A stretch of 64,000 nt of DNA from Lactuca virosa. Lineage: Eukaryota; Streptophyta; Magnoliopsida; Asterales; Asteraceae. The stretch covers positions 139,447,803 to 139,511,802 of the forward strand of contig CAKMRJ010005523.1 of assembly GCA_928212115.1 (NCBI GenBank), written 5' to 3'. Shown piece by piece: positions 58,750-64,000 of this stretch. The translations under genes were made by a program, and so were the position numbers. The notes under the pieces are model-generated. The model saw only the letters and a list, made by a program, of their open reading frames with translations, did not search any database and was not told the DNA's origin. Numbering within the stretch: position 1 is the first letter of the stretch; every line of letters begins with the position of its first letter.

Positions 58750-60421
58750 TTGGAGTATGACTCTAAGATTTGATTTTGGAACGAAGTATGATTTATCTTT
58801 TGATTAACTATTTCAATAATTCACGATTCCTCTCCTTAGCCAACAATGCACTAAGGTGTCCCTTAGAGGATCAATTGTGATATGGTTTCATAATCACCAA
58901 GATAACCATAAACCAAGATACTTAAGCACTCTCCCACCTTTACAGATTGGAGAAACTTTTATCTTTCTGCCTAATTTGATTCTTCTCATTCCTCATGCCA
59001 TACATTGAAACTTTTCCAATGTTTCAGAATTACACTTAAACTTGTAAGTATAACCATATTTACTAAACTTTAGTAAATCATGACGAATAATCTTATCATT
59101 CCTTGTGGTCGACTTGACCAGTGCACAACCAAGTGTACCCAATCCTTTAGTCCTTCACTTTACTCACATATACATGTGAGCAAGAACTTAGTCTTAATTT
59201 CCCAAAAATGAAAATTCTCATCATTACAACATACAACTTGCATGATTCCAAGTTTCTATCCAACTGAAACTTGGGTGATGAGAATCTTTCCTTATTTGGT
59301 AAATTATGACACTACCACAAATGAAAGACTCAAATCCATTTTCCAATATTGCTTATCAATGGAAACATATAAACAACAATTTTTCATAAATGTCATTGTA
59401 AGGATACTTAAAATAAATCAAAACCTTTTCTTTTATTTTAAAACTTTGCGGAAAAATCTTATCCTTACAATGCAAATACATATGAAAACATATTGTTATC
59501 TATTCCTAAGCAATATATCATAACTCTTAAGTAGCAACTTAAAATTCTGATCATCGAAACATGCGATCGAGATCCATCTTCGCTATCAGATCAGCATACT
59601 CTTTCTTTAGGTTTCCTTTGGTTCTTCTAAAACATCAAAATGTAATTTACTTTACATCATGTATTAAGAATCTCCAAAAAGAAACTTCATAGAGTTAGAT
59701 AATGGACTTTACCTGAAGCAAAGTCAAACTTTTTGACTTTAATCCTTATGAACTTTTCAGGTAAATTCGGCAGCTTTGCAATCAATGTCCCTTCCTTTGG
59801 CAAAAGAAACATATGGACCTTTTGGAAATGGTACACTTGATTGTCTCAGACTTAGCCTTTCTCTTTACCATTGGTCAAATGACTTAACCATGGCCAATCC
59901 CTTTCTATTGGGAAGAGAAAGCTTTTCTGGACTTCCAATGTCACCATTGTCAATGTCTAAATAGGTTTGGGAAGTAGATCTTCCAATCTAATTTGCTTTA
60001 CCAATGCTCCAAATCATTGCTGATTTAGCAGCATCAAGCAAATAGGTAAAATCACTAAGGGTCATGTCGTGATCTGTCATCAGGGAGTGACTGAAGAACC
60101 AAGTCAACAGCCAGCTACCTCGAGACTTCAACACCTGACTCTCCCGGCTTGCCAATATGTGACTTAACCTCCAAGATGTAAGCACATATAGTCTTTGCTT
60201 GCCAATAGGGATTGAGTGACTTAGAACTTTTCAAGTCTTGAAACTTGTGGGATAGGGAGAATTATTGGAGGAGGTGGAGGAAGTGAAGCATGATTTCCAG
60301 TCCCATTAATGCACAACAAAGGAATTAATCTTTCACCTTGATTTCCATGTGGGATATCATCTTCATTAGGAAGGCTTGTTCCTAAAGATTTGGGAAGACC
60401 ATAGTTGTCTGAAATAGACAT
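58750..60421 (-). pseudogene. Copia gag/pol start remnants, second copy
   Basis: Duplicate of 52300-53975. The two gag frames at 60421-60221 and 60185-59988 encode the same residues as in copy 1, including the same breaks, so the duplication happened after gag had already decayed. Confidence 0.65.
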
Positions 60422-62004
60422 TTATGAGGGAGAAATTCAAGTTTAGTTGATTTAAGTCCTTAATATAACACCCAATTTGAAATATTAAGGCTAGGACCCA
60501 ACAAACTATTTATAACTGGAAGAGGGATGCCGTAATCCAAGTTATAAAATATTTGAAGGTAGGGTAAATGAAGATTTACCAATTTCTACCATGAAAAACA
60601 AAATAAATTATTAAGTTTTAATTGGATTGAAACTCCTAGATCTTTTGAGATTCATTGAACTTTTAATGGCATGTTTAAATCTCGATTGTGCCCTCTCAAG
60701 TTTGTGACTGGGATGTCGAGGATCACAAACAAGGTGTGAATAACCATGCAAATTAACTTGGTACCCTTAACTTTATCACCCAATTGATGTGCCGGTTAAC
60801 CACACGCGCTCCACCAATCTATGATAAACATTAAGTTACCCTTTGCCACACCTTGTCAGTCCCATGTTAGTGTGCCAGTTAACCACACATGCTCCACTAA
60901 CGACTTAACAAAGGTGCAAAGTGCAATTTCATGGGTTAGCACCATTTCACATTTTCCTAAGTAACTAAGATTGGGAATTTATAAGTGTTTAGTTACTTAG
61001 TATTTATCATTATACTTTCAATGAAGGGAGAATTATAGTCCTTATCCTACCCGTTCGGTTAACGACCCTCCACCAGTCAAGGAAGCGGTGGGTGAGAGTG
61101 TACACCCATTAAACTGCCATTTTATAGGCAGTAACCTTATACCCCCCTTATAGACCGGCTTCGTGAATGAGGCCTACTAACGGTAAGATTGACTTTATCT
61201 TATACATATCTATATAATTAAAATTATAATAATAGTATAAGGGTTGAATTTTAAACTTTTAAAATTCTAGGGTTTGATTTGGAATTAAAGCATTCATAAG
61301 CAAAACTTTACAAATTCCAAAACTTGAGGGCAAGTATTGAAACTATTCAAAACTCTTGGATTTTCATAACTTATGAGTTTAATTAAAGTTTTAAAAACTT
61401 TAATGAAGAGACTCTTGAACATCCATAACTTGAGGACAAGTTATGAAGTCCATAAAAATATTTATGAGAAAAAGACTCTTCATTTTGTAACCTATGACAC
61501 TTTTATGAGTTTTAAGATTCATAAATGTGACTTTTCATATAACTTGAGGACAAGTTACAAAAATACATTTTATGAACTACTTTTAGATCAATTTGGATTG
61601 AAAACAACTAACACATAATTTTTCCATTAATCTAAATTAACTCATAAAACAAGGTGACACAAAAAACTTGGTAATCCATAACTTGAGGACAAGTTATGGA
61701 GTCCATACAATGTCATTAAGATCAAGAATTATACTAACAAACAATTTGCACATAATTCCTATGATCTACCAAAACCCCATAAGCATGAACAATCCATATC
61801 AACAATTTTCAAGAATCATATAAACATATATAAAACTTGAAACTTTGATAATAACTTTGAAATTGGTTTACCATAATCATTACACATGGACGCGTCGATT
61901 CCATCAGTGGACTCGGCGAGTCCCCAGCCCAGAACAACAAAAACTTCGATTTTCAGCAAATATAAGCAAGTATAATTGAAAACAAGCCTAGGCTCTGATA
62001 CCAC

Positions 62005-62777
62005 TGATGGGTTATGAGCATTCTAACACTCCTAAGGTGTACATGCAACCCTAAATACCTTGGATCTATGTTTTCTCTATTATACATGCAAATATCAATT
62101 TTCCAAGGTATTACCCTAACTAGCATACAATCATATGTATTAGGAAAAAAACTAGATAGAATACATACCTATTTGTTGTAGCTTGATTCCATGGAGCTTA
62201 AGAGCCTAGTGCCCCAAGTGTTACACCTCAAATGGTTCACACAACATCATGAACATCTTGTAACAACCATGAGAGAGGATACTTGACTCATAGAAATCGG
62301 CTTGCCCTCTTGTGTATGCACTAGTGCCAATTTCACCAACCAATGGGGTCTTTATATAGTGGGCACATTAGGGTTACACCATGTAACCCATGACTTTACC
62401 CATTCCTTATGCTCCATGGGTTTTAACCTCCATGGAGTATCCATGGGTCACCACATGGGTTAAACCCAACATAAGGAATCATGGATCATAAGCCCACATA
62501 TAGAAGAATGAATGATTTACACAATCAATCCCCATATATTTAATTAGTCTCTTTTGATCACTAAATTAATTCCAAATTAATTCTTGATCAATACTAATTA
62601 AATAATATGATTTCATACTAATATATTAGAACTTATAATATATTAATATGTCACAAATATCCTCTTCTCACAAAAGGTCTATCCAAATGTTCCGATGCCA
62701 TGCAACCCAAATGGACCATGCCGGGTCGGGTCAAGTATATACCAATTATAGTTATGGACTTAGATACTAATCCAACA
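62005..62777 (-). repeat. Copia LTR, second copy
   Basis: Duplicate of 55556-56327 with only a few differences. The primer-binding site complement precedes it at 61991-62003, and AATAG follows. Confidence 0.92.
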
Positions 62778-62782
62778 AATAG

Positions 62783-63440
62783 ATCCATGATAACCCAAAT
62801 CGAATCCACCCCTCGCGCAGTACGTGGTAGCTTCGTGATAAAATCCATCGTAATCTTTTCTCATTTCCATACGGGAACACCCAACGGCTCCATTTTTCCG
62901 TGAGGTCGTTGATGCTCGGTCTTGACTTTCTTGCAAGTCAAGCACCTATCCACGTACCAAGACACATCCCGCTTCATGTAGGGCCACCAATAATTAAGCC
63001 ATATCCCGCTTCCTGACCCACTATGCACTCACTCTTCCGGTGCTCCTCTTTCATAGCCTCGAACCGAGCCTCTCGAATCTGCTCAAAAAGTAGGGTAATC
63101 ACCGTCATCCTCAAACAAACATCCTTGATGGAAGTACTAGCCGCTTTACGTCTAAGAGCATCAACTACCATGTTGGCCTTCCTCGGGTGATAAAGGATCT
63201 CACAATCATAATCCTTCACCACATCAAGCCACCTGTGTTGCCTCATGTTCAGATTTAGCTGATCCATCAAATACCTTAAACTCTTGTGGTCCGTGTAAAT
63301 GATACAACGAACCCCATACAAGTAATGGCGCCAAATCTTGAGGGCAAAATCTACCGTCTCCAGCTCCAAATCATGAGTGGGATAATTCGCCTCATGAGGC
63401 TTCAACTGCCTCGAAGCATAGGCTATCACATGACCTCTTT
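62783..63440 (-). pseudogene. Gypsy RNase H to integrase fragment, second copy
   Basis: The 151-codon frame at 63429-62974 runs from IAYASRQLKPHEANYPTHDL through YHPRKANMVVDALRRKAAST to the linker before the integrase zinc finger. The integrase start (MDFITKLPRTARGVDSIWVI) is at 62848. It is the better-preserved of the two copies. Confidence 0.88.
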
Positions 63441-63441
63441 G

Positions 63442-63656
63442 TTTAAATAAGATCCAAACCCTAATATTTAGGTTTTTGTACTATGTATGATTACGTTAAG
63501 TGTACTCATACGTACGCCCAACATACTAGATGGAATCTACGATCACTTTTAATGAGCTACGCTCATCGTAACCCACCATTACGTTTAGCGTAATGTCTTC
63601 CCATGTACTAAATAATTATTTAAAAACAAGATTTTACCTGGGAAGTGGGCGTTACA
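63442..63656 (-). mobile_element. Truncated Gypsy LTR start, second copy
   Basis: Duplicate of 56995-57206, ending GGGCGTTACA, followed by the LTR 3'-end-like fragment 63657-63948. The last 52 bp of the window (GGAGAACGTGAAGGGCG...) are outside the duplication and unassigned. Confidence 0.75.
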
Positions 63657-64000
63657 ACCAATGTTTGTATGCTTGCATGTATTGTGATGTTTATAGTATT
63701 TTGGGGAACGCACTAAACTTTGACTTACATTTATGGATTAAATGTTTCAGGTACTTCAGGTGATCGTGGGAACGCAAATGTGTGACTGTACACACTCATT
63801 AGTAGCTTTTGCATTTTGTGATTCTGCCTTTATCTATCATACTTTGATTTTTTGATTTTATCGTTTGGAACAAATGGTTTCATTGGTATTGGTTTATAAA
63901 AATAGCATTTTATCTTATTTAAAAATTGAAAATTTTATTGTAAAATTGGGAGAACGTGAAGGGCGATAACAAGGAGAACATGAAGATAATAGTGGGAGGA

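Larger units (their letters stand above)
57501..63948. repeat. Tandem duplication, copy 2 (6448 bp)
   Basis: Same content and orientation as copy 1. From about 58870 onward it is almost identical to copy 1 (offset 6445-6451). From 57501 to about 58870 it differs by dozens of single-base indels. It contains a second gag start (60421), Copia LTR (62005-62777), Gypsy RNase H-integrase (62783-63440) and LTR pieces (63442-63656 and 63657-63948). Its Copia has only the 5' LTR; the left part of the element is missing. Confidence 0.9.

Overview
This is plant nuclear DNA, most likely from an Asteraceae genome. The lettuce tribe (Lactuca-like) is my inference from the style of the Gypsy and Copia elements and of a minus-strand retroelement ORF at 32.4-33.8 kb; no species marker was tested. 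Genes have many short exons, T-rich GT-AG introns and wide AT-rich spacers, and about two thirds of the window is transposon-derived.

Genic part (1-31 kb). Three complete multi-exon genes can be built. A PLAA/DOA1-type WD40-PFU-PUL protein lies on the plus strand (223-6475, 22 exons, 759 aa). 4-hydroxy-3-methylbut-2-enyl diphosphate reductase (HDR/IspH), the last enzyme of the plastid MEP isoprenoid pathway, lies on the minus strand (14988-17688, 9 exons, 461 aa). An ARIADNE-type RBR E3 ubiquitin ligase lies on the minus strand (26510-30528, 7 exons, 595 aa). They are unrelated housekeeping genes, although two belong to the ubiquitin system. Between the first two are three tRNA-Phe(GAA) genes in diverged duplicated units, a hAT-like MITE inside one unit, and a Mutator-type element carrying an ethylene-receptor fragment. 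Between HDR and the ligase are a 1.2 kb nested palindrome and a second terminal-inverted-repeat element. That second element carries a SINA/SIAH ligase fragment and was later split by a Gypsy derivative, whose LTR itself holds a solo Copia LTR.

Repeat part (31-64 kb). No host gene is visible. The backbone is a decayed minus-strand Gypsy array (gag at 34 kb, shared LTR at 44.1-45.8 kb, integrase and RNase H pieces at 45.8-57 kb). It was broken by a full plus-strand chromovirus (34663-43267, 5-bp target duplication AGAAA), a solo Gypsy LTR (45967-47769, CATTG) and a full but decayed minus-strand Copia element (48666-56327, AATAG). The last 13 kb are a 6.45 kb direct tandem duplication. Its junction sits in a patch full of single-base indels, so it may be an assembly artefact.

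Most notable: a 60-nt GT-AG, stop-containing interval exactly at the gag/protease boundary of the chromovirus; palindromic 11-13 bp motifs repeated inside several LTRs; a repeated hairpin in the Copia leader; two gene-fragment captures; and tRNA-derived filler at a deletion junction.
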